From RGIG6353 sp045660745 (GTDB lineage: Bacteria; Bacillota; Clostridia; Oscillospirales; SIG627): 64,000 bases of DNA. The stretch covers positions 20,439-84,438 of the forward strand of contig JAZREJ010000042.1 of NCBI GenBank assembly GCA_045660745.1, in the 5' to 3' direction. Numbering within the stretch: position 1 is the first letter of the stretch; each line of letters opens with the position of its first letter. Position numbers and translations under genes: made by a program. Of the stretch, positions 7,157 through 16,027 are shown piece by piece. The notes below the pieces were generated by a model, which ran no database searches, had not been told where the DNA came from, and saw only the letters and a program-made list of their open reading frames with translations.

Positions 7157-8089
7157 ATGATAGTTTTAAATTCTGTCACGAAGAAATTCGGCGATAAGGT
7201 TGCGGTAGACAACGTATCCTTTACTGTCGAAGATGGCGAGATAGTAGGCTTCCTCGGTCCCAACGGAGCGGGTAAGAGTACTACTATGAATATGCTCACC
7301 GGATATCTTTCCGCAACCTCCGGAGAAATGAAGATCAATGGCATCGACGTTTTCGAGGAGCCAACACGCGCAAAAAAGAATATAGGATTTTTACCCGAAC
7401 AGCCCCCTCTTTACTTGGATATGACGGTTACCGAATATCTCAAATTCGTTTATAACCTCAAGGGATGCTACGGCAACCGCAAGAAGCATATCGACGAGAT
7501 ATGCGAGAAGGTCGGTATCTCACACGTTAAAAAGAGACTTATAAGAAACCTCTCAAAGGGCTACCGTCAGAGAGTCGGAATTGCTCAGGCGCTTATCGGC
7601 GACCCCAAGGTTTTGATATTTGACGAGCCGACAGTCGGACTTGACCCTGTACAGATAATTGAGATAAGAGCACTTATAAAGGAGCTTGGACGTCGCCATA
7701 CCGTAATACTTTCCACTCATATCCTTTCAGAGGTACAGGCGGTTTGTGACAGAATCCTTATTATAAATAAAGGAAAGCTTGTTGCTGACGGCACCTCCGA
7801 GGAGCTTGTGGCTCAGATAGGTCAGAGACGTTATCGCGTTACAATGCTCTGCGAAGAAAACGCAGGAAAGAAGCTTGTGCTTGCGTCTGAGGGCGTTATC
7901 TCGGCAAGAGTTGTCGAATGCACCGAGGCGGGCGCTTGTACTGTGGAATTCGAGTCGGAAACAGGAGTTGATGCAAGACGCACACTCTTTAATACACTCA
8001 AGACGGCAGGTGTTTGTCTTCTTGAGCTTTCTCCCGTCAACATGACGCTGGAGGACATCTTTATCAGCTTTGCGGGAAAGGAGGCGTAA
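7157..8089 (+). CDS. GldA-type ABC transporter ATPase
   Basis: 310 residues. Walker A GPNGAGKST (about residues 31-40), signature LSKGYRQRVGIAQ, Walker B VLIFDEPTVGLDP and H-loop ILSTHIL are all intact. A C-terminal domain of about 90 residues follows, as in GldA-like and CcmA/YhaQ-type ABC-2 ATPases. With the next three genes it makes the set GldA-GldF-GldG-DUF4340. In Bacteroidota GldAFG is associated with gliding motility; in Firmicutes the same arrangement is found but its substrate is not established. AAGGAA lies 8 nt upstream of the ATG; 3 bp separate it from the permease gene. Confidence 0.93.
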   Translation: MIVLNSVTKKFGDKVAVDNVSFTVEDGEIVGFLGPNGAGKSTTMNMLTGYLSATSGEMKINGIDVFEEPTRAKKNIGFLPEQPPLYLDMTVTEYLKFVYNLKGCYGNRKKHIDEICEKVGISHVKKRLIRNLSKGYRQRVGIAQALIGDPKVLIFDEPTVGLDPVQIIEIRALIKELGRRHTVILSTHILSEVQAVCDRILIINKGKLVADGTSEELVAQIGQRRYRVTMLCEENAGKKLVLASEGVISARVVECTEAGACTVEFESETGVDARRTLFNTLKTAGVCLLELSPVNMTLEDIFISFAGKEA

Positions 8090-8092
8090 GTC

Positions 8093-8797
8093 ATGTTTTC
8101 TATATTCAAAAAAGAGTTCATCTCTTATTTCACCTCTACACTCGGCTATATCTTTATGGCGGTATTTCTTGCCGTTTCGGGCGCACTTGTTTGGCTTACG
8201 GGCTTTTATCAGGCGACTACCTCCATGTCAAACTATTTCTTTATAATGATATTTTTCTTTATCATTCTTATTCCCATCCTTACCATGAAGCTTTTGTCGG
8301 AGGAGCGCAACAGCCGTACCGATCAGCTTCTTCTCACTTCCCCCGTTTCTCTTTTTGGAATCGTGGGAGGCAAATTCCTTGCGGCATTTGCTCTTTTTGA
8401 GCTGACCTTTGCCGTTTCCTATCTCAACTTCTACCCCATAGCCCTTTTCGGACGCCTCCTGTGGCCTCAACTTATTTCCAACTTTATCGGAATATCCTGC
8501 CTTGCGGCGTCGCTTATCGCAATCGGACTTTTCCTTTCAGGTCTTACCGAGAGCCAGTTCGTTGCATCAATTACTACAATTGCCGCTATTCTCGGAACAC
8601 TTCTTATGGGTCTTTTCTCGTCATCCGTTGACAATGATTTCGTAAGAAGAATCATAAAATGGTTCTCAATTCTTGACAGATACGTAAACTTCCGTTTCGG
8701 TCTGTTTGACGCATCCTCGGTGCTTTATTACGTTTCTATCACGCTCATATTCCTCTTCCTCAGCGTGAGAATTCTTGAAAAGCGCCGCTGGGCATAA
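8093..8797 (+). CDS. GldF-type ABC-2 permease
   Basis: 234 residues and six hydrophobic helices. The N-terminal MFSIFKKEFISYFTSTLGYIF is the membrane entry typical of GldF-like ABC-2 permeases. The loop MKLLSEERNSRTDQLLLTSPVS, with SEER and the adjacent LLTSPV motif, is the conserved coupling region of this family. It sits between its ATPase (3 bp upstream) and the GldG-like protein (14 bp downstream), so the three probably form one complex in the cytoplasmic membrane. Confidence 0.9.
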   Translation: MFSIFKKEFISYFTSTLGYIFMAVFLAVSGALVWLTGFYQATTSMSNYFFIMIFFFIILIPILTMKLLSEERNSRTDQLLLTSPVSLFGIVGGKFLAAFALFELTFAVSYLNFYPIALFGRLLWPQLISNFIGISCLAASLIAIGLFLSGLTESQFVASITTIAAILGTLLMGLFSSSVDNDFVRRIIKWFSILDRYVNFRFGLFDASSVLYYVSITLIFLFLSVRILEKRRWA

Positions 8798-8811
8798 AGG
8801 AGGGGTGTTTC

Positions 8812-10296
8812 ATGAAAAAATTCAGTTTCAATGCCAAAAAACTCAAATACGGAACAGCCTCTATAGTGCTCACCGTTGTGTTTGTTGCCTTTATTTTCAT
8901 TATTAACCTCGTTGCAGGTGTTCTTACCGAAAAGTATAACTGGTACGTCGACCTGACTGAGGAACAGCTTTACGACATTTCAGATGAGTCTTTCCGTCTT
9001 CTTGAGGAAATGGACGAGCCTGTAAAGATAATCTTTCTTACTCCTCTTGATCAGCTTGACGCTAACAATTACGTTAAAAACGTTAAGACGCTCGCTCTTG
9101 AATACGAGGAGAAGTTTGATAATATTACAATTGAGTATATAGATATGAAGCGAAACCCCGAGCTTGTCCGTAAGTATAAGAAGGACTATGCTCTCAGGGA
9201 CACCACCATCATCGTGGAGAGTGCAAAGCGTTTTGCCGCTTTCGATATGGCTGAATGCTTCGTTTATACTCAAAACGATGACGGCAGCTACAGCTATTAC
9301 GCATTCAACGGTGAATACCGCTTCACCTCCTCTCTCATGAAGGTTACCCGCGAAACTATGCCTGTTGTCGGATTTATTACCAATCACGGAGAGGATATCC
9401 CCACAACCTTCAAGCAGCTGTTTACCGATTCGGGCTTTGAAGTGCGCCTTGTAGACCTTATGCAGGGCACCATCCCCGAGGAGACCGAGATTCTTATAAT
9501 GGTAAATCCTCAGAGTGATATTACAGGCTCTGAGAGCGAGGAGACGGGTAAGAGTGAGGTTACAAAGCTTAATTCTTATCTCGGACAGGGTAAGGACCTT
9601 ATGATCTTCGTTGACCCCAACACTCCCGAGCTCAAGACACTTGACGAATTCCTTTACACATGGGGAATCGACGTTATCCACGGCGTTGCTGTACAGGATG
9701 ATAAGAATTATCTGAACAGCGCAAATAATATGGCTATCATTCCGTCCTACTACGACGGAGACGAGGATACCCTGGAGCTCCATTCTAAGGTCAGCGGCAA
9801 GGCGACTCCAATGAAGGCGATCTCCTATTATACGTCTCCTATAAGCCTTGTTCCCATCAATAACGTTTCAAGAGGCGTTGCGCCTATTCTTCTTTCGGAA
9901 TCAACGGCATATGTTCCAAAGAACGCGAGCGAGAACATTATAGAGTCCACCCGTATTCCTCTTCTTGTTGCAGCTTATCAGAGAACCTATAACTCCGATA
10001 CAGGTAACACCGATAAGAACTACGTAATAGTGGGCGGCTCCACCTATTTTGTATCCGATCAGTATCTTGCGATGCTTTCCGCTACCTTCGCGAACAGCGA
10101 TCTTATCAGAAATATAGCATCCGAGATGACCGATGAGACTATAGTTCTTGACGTTCCCTATAAGATATACGAGGATACCTCTCTCAAGGCAACTGCACAA
10201 GAGAGCCGTCAGTGGGCAAGCACCCTTATCGTTGTTCTTCCTTCCATCGTGCTTATTGCCGCACTCGGCGTATTCCTTAAGAGGAGGCACCTCTGA
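8812..10296 (+). CDS. GldG-type ABC transporter auxiliary protein
   Basis: 494 residues. A membrane helix at about residues 17-38 and a second at the very C-terminus (about 470-489) enclose a large extracytoplasmic domain. The domain starts with WYVDLTEEQLYDISDES, the usual opening of the GldG/ABC_transp_aux family, and contains PVVGFITNHGEDIP and NPQSDIT, the signature region of that family. The protein is thought to form the outside part of GldFG-type transporters; the ligand is unknown. AGGAGGGG lies 9 nt before the ATG. Its stop overlaps the next start by one base (TGATG), indicating translational coupling. Confidence 0.88.
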   Translation: MKKFSFNAKKLKYGTASIVLTVVFVAFIFIINLVAGVLTEKYNWYVDLTEEQLYDISDESFRLLEEMDEPVKIIFLTPLDQLDANNYVKNVKTLALEYEEKFDNITIEYIDMKRNPELVRKYKKDYALRDTTIIVESAKRFAAFDMAECFVYTQNDDGSYSYYAFNGEYRFTSSLMKVTRETMPVVGFITNHGEDIPTTFKQLFTDSGFEVRLVDLMQGTIPEETEILIMVNPQSDITGSESEETGKSEVTKLNSYLGQGKDLMIFVDPNTPELKTLDEFLYTWGIDVIHGVAVQDDKNYLNSANNMAIIPSYYDGDEDTLELHSKVSGKATPMKAISYYTSPISLVPINNVSRGVAPILLSESTAYVPKNASENIIESTRIPLLVAAYQRTYNSDTGNTDKNYVIVGGSTYFVSDQYLAMLSATFANSDLIRNIASEMTDETIVLDVPYKIYEDTSLKATAQESRQWASTLIVVLPSIVLIAALGVFLKRRHL

Positions 10297-11744
10297 TGAC
10301 AAAATTCCAAAAGCAGATAATTTTTGTTGTAGCGGCAGTGCTTCTCGCGGGCGCACTTCTTGCTGTCTATCTTATTATGACACCGAAAGAGGAAGCCGAT
10401 AGCAACAAAACAAATACCGAAACTCCCGCAGAGACCCGTGACGAGCACGGACATCTTTTGAGAAACGGGCGTCCGTTTATAATCGACCCGATTGAAGCAT
10501 CCGACGTAAAAAAGATACGAGTGCACAACCCGGATGACGAATACGTTCTTCTCAATCGCGGTGATTCGTGGTCGTTTGAAGGCGCATTTGAATACGAGCT
10601 GGATCTTGAAAAAATATCCACCCTCAGAACTAACGCAAGATATCTTCTCGCAGTTGAGATGGTAGCAGATGCCGACCTTGACAATATTGATAAATACGGA
10701 ATCAATAAAAATGACCCTGCAGTTTGGTTTGAGGTAGATTATAAGGGCGGTAATTACCGCGTTATAGTAGGTGATAAAACACCCGATTCCAACGGCTATT
10801 ATGCAGTCCTTGAAGGACGTGATATCCTTTATATTATTGATACGGGCGTTGAGGAGAGCTTCCTTCTCACGCTTAGTGATTACGTTAACCCTGTGATAGC
10901 GGATAATATCTCTACCGCAGAGATAATGTCGCTTGAACGCCTTTCAATATTCCGAGGCGGTGACGCTTTCCTGAGAATAGAAGCGGTTAAGGATAAGCTC
11001 ACTTACGGAAACAACTCTACGCACCGCTTGACCTATCCCGTAACAGGACACGCGACAAACCTTACGAATTTCAGCACCTTCCTCGACTCAATGTCCGAGA
11101 TAAAGTGTGAAAAGACCCTTCTGTTCGGCGAGTTTGTAACTCCCGAAGCACTTGCCGAGCTCGGATTTGTGCTTGAGGGAGAGGATCATACCTGCGATTA
11201 TACATTGATTGCAGAGTATCCGAAGCAGGACATTCATCTTCACTTTATCGAGGACGGAGACAACTACATTATATATTCCGAGTCAAAGAATATTGTAGTT
11301 TCCGCTCCCAAAACTACTTTCCCGCACATGGAGTGGGAGCTTATCTCCTGGATATCAAGCGAGGTATACCTTCTTGATATTTATGACGTTGCATCTATCG
11401 AGATTATTACTCCTAAGACGCAGACGCTCTTTGAGCTGTCAGGCGAGGAAGATATCGTTGTTATGTGCGGTGGCAAGCCCGTACCGTCTTACGACTTCAA
11501 GAAGGCTTATCAGAGCATCATGTATGTTCTTGTTACCGACTGGGGCACACTTCCCGAGAACACAGATGAGCTTATGGGAATCGTTGTTGCCCTTGAAAGC
11601 GGAGAGGTGCTTGATTACAGATTCCACGCGGCATCGGCGGTAAATACCTTCTATACTCTCAACGGAGCGGGACAGTTCTACGTAGAACGCGAAAAGGTCA
11701 TAGAGCTGCGCTCAACGTTTGAGGCGCTGGTACCTCAGTCATGA
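10296..11744 (+). CDS. DUF4340 domain membrane-anchored protein
   Basis: 482 residues, an N-terminal membrane helix (about 9-29) and then an extracytoplasmic beta-rich region with repeated elements. SDVKKIRVHNPDDEYVLLNRGDSW is followed by YGINKNDPAVWFEVDYKGGNYRVIVGD, the pattern of DUF4340 proteins that accompany GldG-like genes. One base overlaps the GldG-like gene and four (ATGA) overlap nrdG. It probably belongs to the transporter complex as a second outer component; no catalytic motif is visible. Confidence 0.85.
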   Translation: MTKFQKQIIFVVAAVLLAGALLAVYLIMTPKEEADSNKTNTETPAETRDEHGHLLRNGRPFIIDPIEASDVKKIRVHNPDDEYVLLNRGDSWSFEGAFEYELDLEKISTLRTNARYLLAVEMVADADLDNIDKYGINKNDPAVWFEVDYKGGNYRVIVGDKTPDSNGYYAVLEGRDILYIIDTGVEESFLLTLSDYVNPVIADNISTAEIMSLERLSIFRGGDAFLRIEAVKDKLTYGNNSTHRLTYPVTGHATNLTNFSTFLDSMSEIKCEKTLLFGEFVTPEALAELGFVLEGEDHTCDYTLIAEYPKQDIHLHFIEDGDNYIIYSESKNIVVSAPKTTFPHMEWELISWISSEVYLLDIYDVASIEIITPKTQTLFELSGEEDIVVMCGGKPVPSYDFKKAYQSIMYVLVTDWGTLPENTDELMGIVVALESGEVLDYRFHAASAVNTFYTLNGAGQFYVEREKVIELRSTFEALVPQS

Positions 11745-12430
11745 AGATATCAGGACTCCAGAAGCTGACCCTTCTTGATTTTCCCGGTAAAACGGCGGCA
11801 ACTGTGTTTATTTCAGGATGCAATCTCAGATGTCCCTTTTGCCATAATTCAAGACTTGTGGAAGACCGCGACTTTTCTCCGGTTCCCGAGGAAGAGCTTT
11901 TTGCCTATCTTAAAAAGCGCGTAGGTCTTCTTGACGGGGTGTGTGTTACGGGCGGAGAGCCTCTTGCGAGCGAAGGAACGCTTGAGCTTCTTGGAAAGAT
12001 AAAGGATCTCGGATATGCCGTAAAGCTTGATACTAACGGAACCTTCCCCGAAAAGCTTGAAGCGGCTTTAAAGTCGGGATTTGTTGATTACGTTGCCATG
12101 GATATCAAAAACGTTCCCGAAAAATACCCCGAAACCGTCGGAGTTCCGAGCTTTGACGTGTCGGGAGTTATGCGCTCGGTAGAGCTCCTTAAGAGCTCGG
12201 GCACCCCTCATGAATTTCGTACCACTCTCGCAATCCCCCTTCACACCGAGGATGACGTTGAAGGGATCGCGAAATGGCTTGGAGAGAACGAGGATTACTA
12301 TCTGCAGAAATTTGTTGACTCGGGAGAGGTGCTTGAGGACGGTCTTTCGGCACTTTCCGACGAAGTTATGCAAAACTGCCTAAAAAGAGCGTCAAAGTAT
12401 GTGAGAATGGCACAACTGCGCGGAATGTAA
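11741..12430 (+). CDS. nrdG: anaerobic ribonucleotide reductase activating protein, radical SAM
   Basis: 229 residues. The cluster-binding motif CNLRCPFC (CX3CX2C, near residue 28) follows LTLLDFPGKTAATVFISG, the classic N-terminus of NrdG/PflA-like activases. VTGGEPL and KLDTNG are the next radical-SAM strands. It should generate the glycyl radical on NrdD using SAM and a 4Fe-4S cluster, in the cytoplasm under anoxia. Oddly, its ATG overlaps the DUF4340 stop by 4 bp, so it is translated from the Gld operon while nrdD has its own promoter. A NrdR-like box starts at the base after its stop. An activase for another glycyl enzyme is possible, but the nrdD next door makes NrdG most likely. Confidence 0.88.
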   Translation: MKISGLQKLTLLDFPGKTAATVFISGCNLRCPFCHNSRLVEDRDFSPVPEEELFAYLKKRVGLLDGVCVTGGEPLASEGTLELLGKIKDLGYAVKLDTNGTFPEKLEAALKSGFVDYVAMDIKNVPEKYPETVGVPSFDVSGVMRSVELLKSSGTPHEFRTTLAIPLHTEDDVEGIAKWLGENEDYYLQKFVDSGEVLEDGLSALSDEVMQNCLKRASKYVRMAQLRGM

Positions 12431-12446
12431 ACACAAGATATTGTGG
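12431..12446. promoter_or_regulatory. NrdR-box-like palindrome 1
   Basis: ACACAAGATATTGTGG resembles the NrdR consensus (near ACACNATATATNGTGT). The inner 13 bp are the exact reverse complement of box 2 at 12516-12528. Centre-to-centre distance to box 2 is 84 bp, eight turns of B-DNA. NrdR is the ATP/dATP-sensing repressor of ribonucleotide reductase genes. Confidence 0.65.
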
Positions 12447-12467
12447 TTTAAAAACAAAAAATATTAA

Positions 12468-12503
12468 AAAAATCGCAAGATATGGAAAAATCTTGCGATT
12501 TTT
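12468..12503 (+). terminator. terminator after nrdG
   Basis: AAAAATCGCAAGA (12468-12480), a 10 nt loop, then TCTTGCGATTTTT (12491-12503): perfect 13 bp stem ending in a T-run. It separates the Gld-nrdG operon from nrdD and lies between the two NrdR-like boxes. Confidence 0.9.
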
Positions 12504-12506
12504 CTA

Positions 12507-12535
12507 TTGACAAATACAATATCTTGTGATAACAT
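12507..12535 (+). promoter_or_regulatory. nrdD promoter with NrdR-box-like palindrome 2 in its spacer
   Basis: TTGACA (12507-12512), 17 bp, TAACAT (12530-12535; weak -10). The palindrome core ACAATATCTTGTG occupies 12516-12528, exactly between -35 and -10, so bound NrdR would exclude RNA polymerase. Transcription should start near 12542, which also rules out translation from the in-frame ATG at 12536. Confidence 0.75.
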
Positions 12536-12613
12536 ATGAGCACTGAGCCTATTCCGAGCATGCGACAGGATTCGGAAAATTACAACATAAAAATAGAAAG
12601 AGAAGGTGAATTT

Positions 12614-14989
12614 ATGTATCAGGTAAAAAAGAGAAACGGAAAAATTGCTGAATTTAATATTGCAAAGATCACAAATGCCATCGAGCATGCATTTGATGCC
12701 TGCGAGAAGCAGTATAATAAAGACGTACTTGATCTTCTTGCACTGAAGGTCACAGCAGACTTTCAGGACAAGATAGTTGACGGTCTTATAGCAGTCGAGG
12801 ACGTACAGGACAGCGTAGAGAACGTGCTTGTTCAGGCGGGATACGCAGACGTTGCAAAGGCGTACATCCTTTACAGACGTCAGCATGAAAAGCTCCGTAA
12901 CCTCAAGAACACGTTTCTTGACTACAAGGACGTTGTTGACAGCTACGTAAAGGAGATAGACTGGCGAGTTAAGGAAAACTCCACCGTTACCTATTCGGTT
13001 GGCGGTCTTATCCTTTCAAACAGCGGTGCAATTACCGCAAACTATTGGCTCTCGGAAATTTACGATGACGAGATTGCCAATGCACACCGTAACGCTGACA
13101 TCCATCTGCACGACCTTTCCATGCTTACAGGATATTGTGCGGGCTGGAGCCTTCGTCAGCTCATCAAGGAAGGACTTGGCGGTGTTCCCGGCAAGATAAC
13201 CTCCGCTCCCGCATCCCACCTTGCGACCCTCTGTAATCAGATGGTAAACTTCCTTGGTATCATGCAGAACGAGTGGGCCGGCGCACAGGCATTCTCCTCC
13301 TTTGATACCTATCTTGCTCCCTTCGTAAAGGTTGACAATCTTACCTACGATCAGGTGAAGAAGTGCATTGAGTCCTTCATCTATGGCGTAAACACTCCCA
13401 GCCGTTGGGGTACACAGGCGCCCTTCTCCAACATTACCCTTGACTGGGTAGTTCCCGCAGACCTTAAGGATCAGAAGGCTATTGTAGGCGGACGCGAAAT
13501 GGACTTTACCTACGGCGACTGTAAGAAGGAAATGGACATGGTAAACAAGGCGTTCATCGAGATAATGATCGAGGGCGACGCAAACGGACGCGGATTCCAG
13601 TATCCCATCCCCACCTACTCCATCACAGCTGATTTTGACTGGTCTGAAACCGAAAACAACAAGCTCCTCTTTGAAATGACTTCAAAGTACGGAACTCCCT
13701 ATTTCTCCAACTACGTTAACTCCGACATGGAGCCCTCGGACGTTCGAAGCATGTGCTGCCGACTCCGTCTTGACCTCCGTGAGCTCCGCAAGAAGTCAGG
13801 CGGCTTCTTTGGAAGCGGTGAATCTACAGGTTCTATCGGCGTTGTTACCATCAATATTCCGAGAATCGCATACCTCTCCAAGACACCCGAGGAATTCTGG
13901 AGTCGCCTTGATAAGATGATGGATATCTCCGCTCGAAGCCTTAAGATAAAGAGAACGGTTATTACAAAGCTTCTCAACGAAGGTCTTTATCCCTACACCA
14001 AGAGATATCTCGGCACCTTTGACAATCACTTCTCCACAATCGGTCTTGTAGGTATGAATGAAGCTTGCCGCAATGCCGCATGGATTCAGGCTGACCTTAC
14101 AAACGAAAAGGCACAGGAATTCACAAAGGATGTGCTCAACCATATGAGAGAGCGCCTTTCCGACTATCAGGAGCAGTACGGCGACCTTTATAACCTTGAA
14201 GCTACTCCTGCGGAATCTACAAGCTACCGTCTTGCAAAGCACGACGTTGCACGCTATCCCGAAATACTCACAGCTGACGAGAACACTCCCTATTACACAA
14301 ACTCATCGCATCTTCCCGTTGGTTACACCGACGATATCTTTACAGCGCTTGACGTTCAGGACGAGCTTCAGACACTTTACACCTCAGGAACTGTATTCCA
14401 CGCATTCCTCGGTGAAAAGCTTCCCGATTGGAAGGCAGCTGCAAGTATCGTTCGTAAGATTGCTCAGAACTATAAGCTTCCTTATTATACTCTTTCTCCA
14501 ACTTACTCTGTATGCCGCAATCACGGCTATATCGCAGGAGAGAAGTTCACATGCCCCGAGTGTGGCGAGGAGACCGAGGTATACAGCCGTATCACAGGCT
14601 ATTACCGTCCCGTTAAGAACTGGAATGCAGGAAAGAGCCAGGAATACCGCGACCGTCGCGAGTACAACCTTGATACCTCCGTTATGAAGCGCGCAGACGT
14701 TTCTTCAAACACCTGCGAGTGCGAGAAGGAGACTGCGGCTGTGGCAACAGTTACCCTTGACAGCGCACTCACCCTCTTCACAAAGCAGAACTGCCCCAAC
14801 TGCAGACTTGCAAAAACTATGCTTGAGAAGGCAGGAATTGAGGTTGCTATCCTCGATGCAAACGAGAATGCAGACCTTGCAAGAAGCCTCGACCTTAAAG
14901 CGGCTCCCACACTTGTTGTTTATGACGGCGAGAACGTTAAGAAGTATGCAGGAGCTCCGGCAATCAAGGAGTATCTTTCAACACTTTAA
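12614..14989 (+). CDS. nrdD: anaerobic ribonucleoside-triphosphate reductase fused to a glutaredoxin-like domain
   Basis: 791 residues. The ATP-cone is at about 1-90 (YQVKKRNGKIAEFN). The class III catalytic barrel carries GYCAGWSLRQL and the long conserved middle. The zinc-cysteine motif is CRNHGYIAGEKFTCPECGEE, and the glycyl-radical loop SRITGYYRPVKNWNAGKS has its radical Gly at 662. An extra domain of about 75 residues follows (LTLFTKQNCPNCRLAKTML, Cys727/Cys730; APTLVVYDG with the cis-Pro), i.e. a glutaredoxin/NrdH-like fold at the C-terminus. It reduces NTPs to dNTPs under anoxia. The fused redoxin and the following trxB suggest thiol-based rather than formate-based reduction (inference). 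The start at 12614 has AGAAGG 8 nt upstream. Confidence 0.95.
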   Translation: MYQVKKRNGKIAEFNIAKITNAIEHAFDACEKQYNKDVLDLLALKVTADFQDKIVDGLIAVEDVQDSVENVLVQAGYADVAKAYILYRRQHEKLRNLKNTFLDYKDVVDSYVKEIDWRVKENSTVTYSVGGLILSNSGAITANYWLSEIYDDEIANAHRNADIHLHDLSMLTGYCAGWSLRQLIKEGLGGVPGKITSAPASHLATLCNQMVNFLGIMQNEWAGAQAFSSFDTYLAPFVKVDNLTYDQVKKCIESFIYGVNTPSRWGTQAPFSNITLDWVVPADLKDQKAIVGGREMDFTYGDCKKEMDMVNKAFIEIMIEGDANGRGFQYPIPTYSITADFDWSETENNKLLFEMTSKYGTPYFSNYVNSDMEPSDVRSMCCRLRLDLRELRKKSGGFFGSGESTGSIGVVTINIPRIAYLSKTPEEFWSRLDKMMDISARSLKIKRTVITKLLNEGLYPYTKRYLGTFDNHFSTIGLVGMNEACRNAAWIQADLTNEKAQEFTKDVLNHMRERLSDYQEQYGDLYNLEATPAESTSYRLAKHDVARYPEILTADENTPYYTNSSHLPVGYTDDIFTALDVQDELQTLYTSGTVFHAFLGEKLPDWKAAASIVRKIAQNYKLPYYTLSPTYSVCRNHGYIAGEKFTCPECGEETEVYSRITGYYRPVKNWNAGKSQEYRDRREYNLDTSVMKRADVSSNTCECEKETAAVATVTLDSALTLFTKQNCPNCRLAKTMLEKAGIEVAILDANENADLARSLDLKAAPTLVVYDGENVKKYAGAPAIKEYLSTL

Positions 14990-15001
14990 TTGAATATCTT
15001 C

Positions 15002-15031
15002 AAAAAGCCTTTTCGTGAGAAAAGGCTTTTT
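15002..15031 (+). terminator. terminator between nrdD and trxB
   Basis: AAAAAGCCTTTT and AAAAGGCTTTTT arms closed by a C-G pair and a GTGA tetraloop. trxB begins 26 bp later with no clear promoter of its own, so partial read-through from nrdD is likely. Confidence 0.85.
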
Positions 15032-15056
15032 GGGATTAATACGAAAGGATAAAAAA

Positions 15057-15962
15057 ATGACAGATATTGTAGTAATTGGTGCGGGCCCTGCGGGTCTTAC
15101 CGCGGCACTTTACGCCGCAAGGGCTAATAAAAGCGTTACAGTTCTTGAAAAGGCTACCTTCGGAGGACAGATTAACTTTTCTCCAAAGATTGAAAATTAT
15201 CCCGGAAGCCTTGAGATAAGCGGAATCGAGCTTGCAGATAAGCTTGTTGAGCAGGTGCTCAGCCACGGAGTTGACATTGAGCTTGAGGAAGCGGTTGGAA
15301 TTGAGGATAAGGGAGACTTTAAGACGGTTATCACCGACTCCGGAACTCATGACTGCCGCGCCGTTGTTATCGCAACGGGCGCTCATCACAGACATCTGGG
15401 CATTGAGGGCGAGGACAGATTTGAGGGAGAGGGAATATCCTTTTGTGCCGTGTGCGACGGAGCATTCTTTGAGGGACAGCACGTTGTTGTGGTTGGAGGA
15501 GGAAACTCTGCACTTCAGGAAGCCATCCTTCTTTCCGAGCTTTGCTCGAAGGTAACGATCGTTCAGAATCTTCCCTCGTTTACGGGCGAGGAACGCCTTG
15601 CGAAGATACTCGAAGGAAAAAATAACGTTGAAGCAATTTTCAATACAGTTGTTAAAAAGGTTATCGGCGAAGATAAGTTTGAAGGCGTTGTTGTAGAGAA
15701 TACCGACGGCGTGACAAGTGAAATTCACTCGGACGGAATGTTTGTAGCTATCGGCCTTGCACCTGAAAATAAGGCGTTTGAAGGTGTTGCAGAGCTTGAT
15801 AAGATAGGCTACGTTGTGTCCGACGAGAGCTGTACCACCAAGACCTCGGGCGTGTTCGTTGCGGGAGACTGCAGAACGAAAAATATAAGACAGATTGCCA
15901 CTGCCGTTGCCGATGGCGCAGTTGCCGCACTTTCCGCAGTGAGATATATTGACTTGAAATAA
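15057..15962 (+). CDS. trxB: thioredoxin reductase
   Basis: 301 residues. FAD-binding GAGPAGLTAALYAARA at the N-terminus, redox-active CAVC (Cys130/Cys133) within the NAD(P)-binding half, GGGNSALQEAILLS for the second Rossmann fold and a C-terminal FVAGDCR FAD motif: the standard low-molecular-weight TrxB. It transfers electrons from NADPH to thioredoxin-like proteins. The ATG at 15057 is chosen over an ATG at 15015, which lies inside the terminator hairpin, because GAAAGGA precedes it. Position after the NrdD-glutaredoxin fusion suggests it recharges that domain (inference). Confidence 0.95.
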   Translation: MTDIVVIGAGPAGLTAALYAARANKSVTVLEKATFGGQINFSPKIENYPGSLEISGIELADKLVEQVLSHGVDIELEEAVGIEDKGDFKTVITDSGTHDCRAVVIATGAHHRHLGIEGEDRFEGEGISFCAVCDGAFFEGQHVVVVGGGNSALQEAILLSELCSKVTIVQNLPSFTGEERLAKILEGKNNVEAIFNTVVKKVIGEDKFEGVVVENTDGVTSEIHSDGMFVAIGLAPENKAFEGVAELDKIGYVVSDESCTTKTSGVFVAGDCRTKNIRQIATAVADGAVAALSAVRYIDLK

Positions 15963-15966
15963 TATA

Positions 15967-15995
15967 TTGACAACAAATGCGATATACTGTAAAAT
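15967..15995 (+). promoter_or_regulatory. promoter of the zinc-ribbon membrane protein gene
   Basis: TTGACA (15967-15972), 17 bp, TAAAAT (15990-15995). Confidence 0.8.
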
Positions 15996-16027
15996 AACAG
16001 TAGCAACGTTTTAAGGAGGAGAACTTT

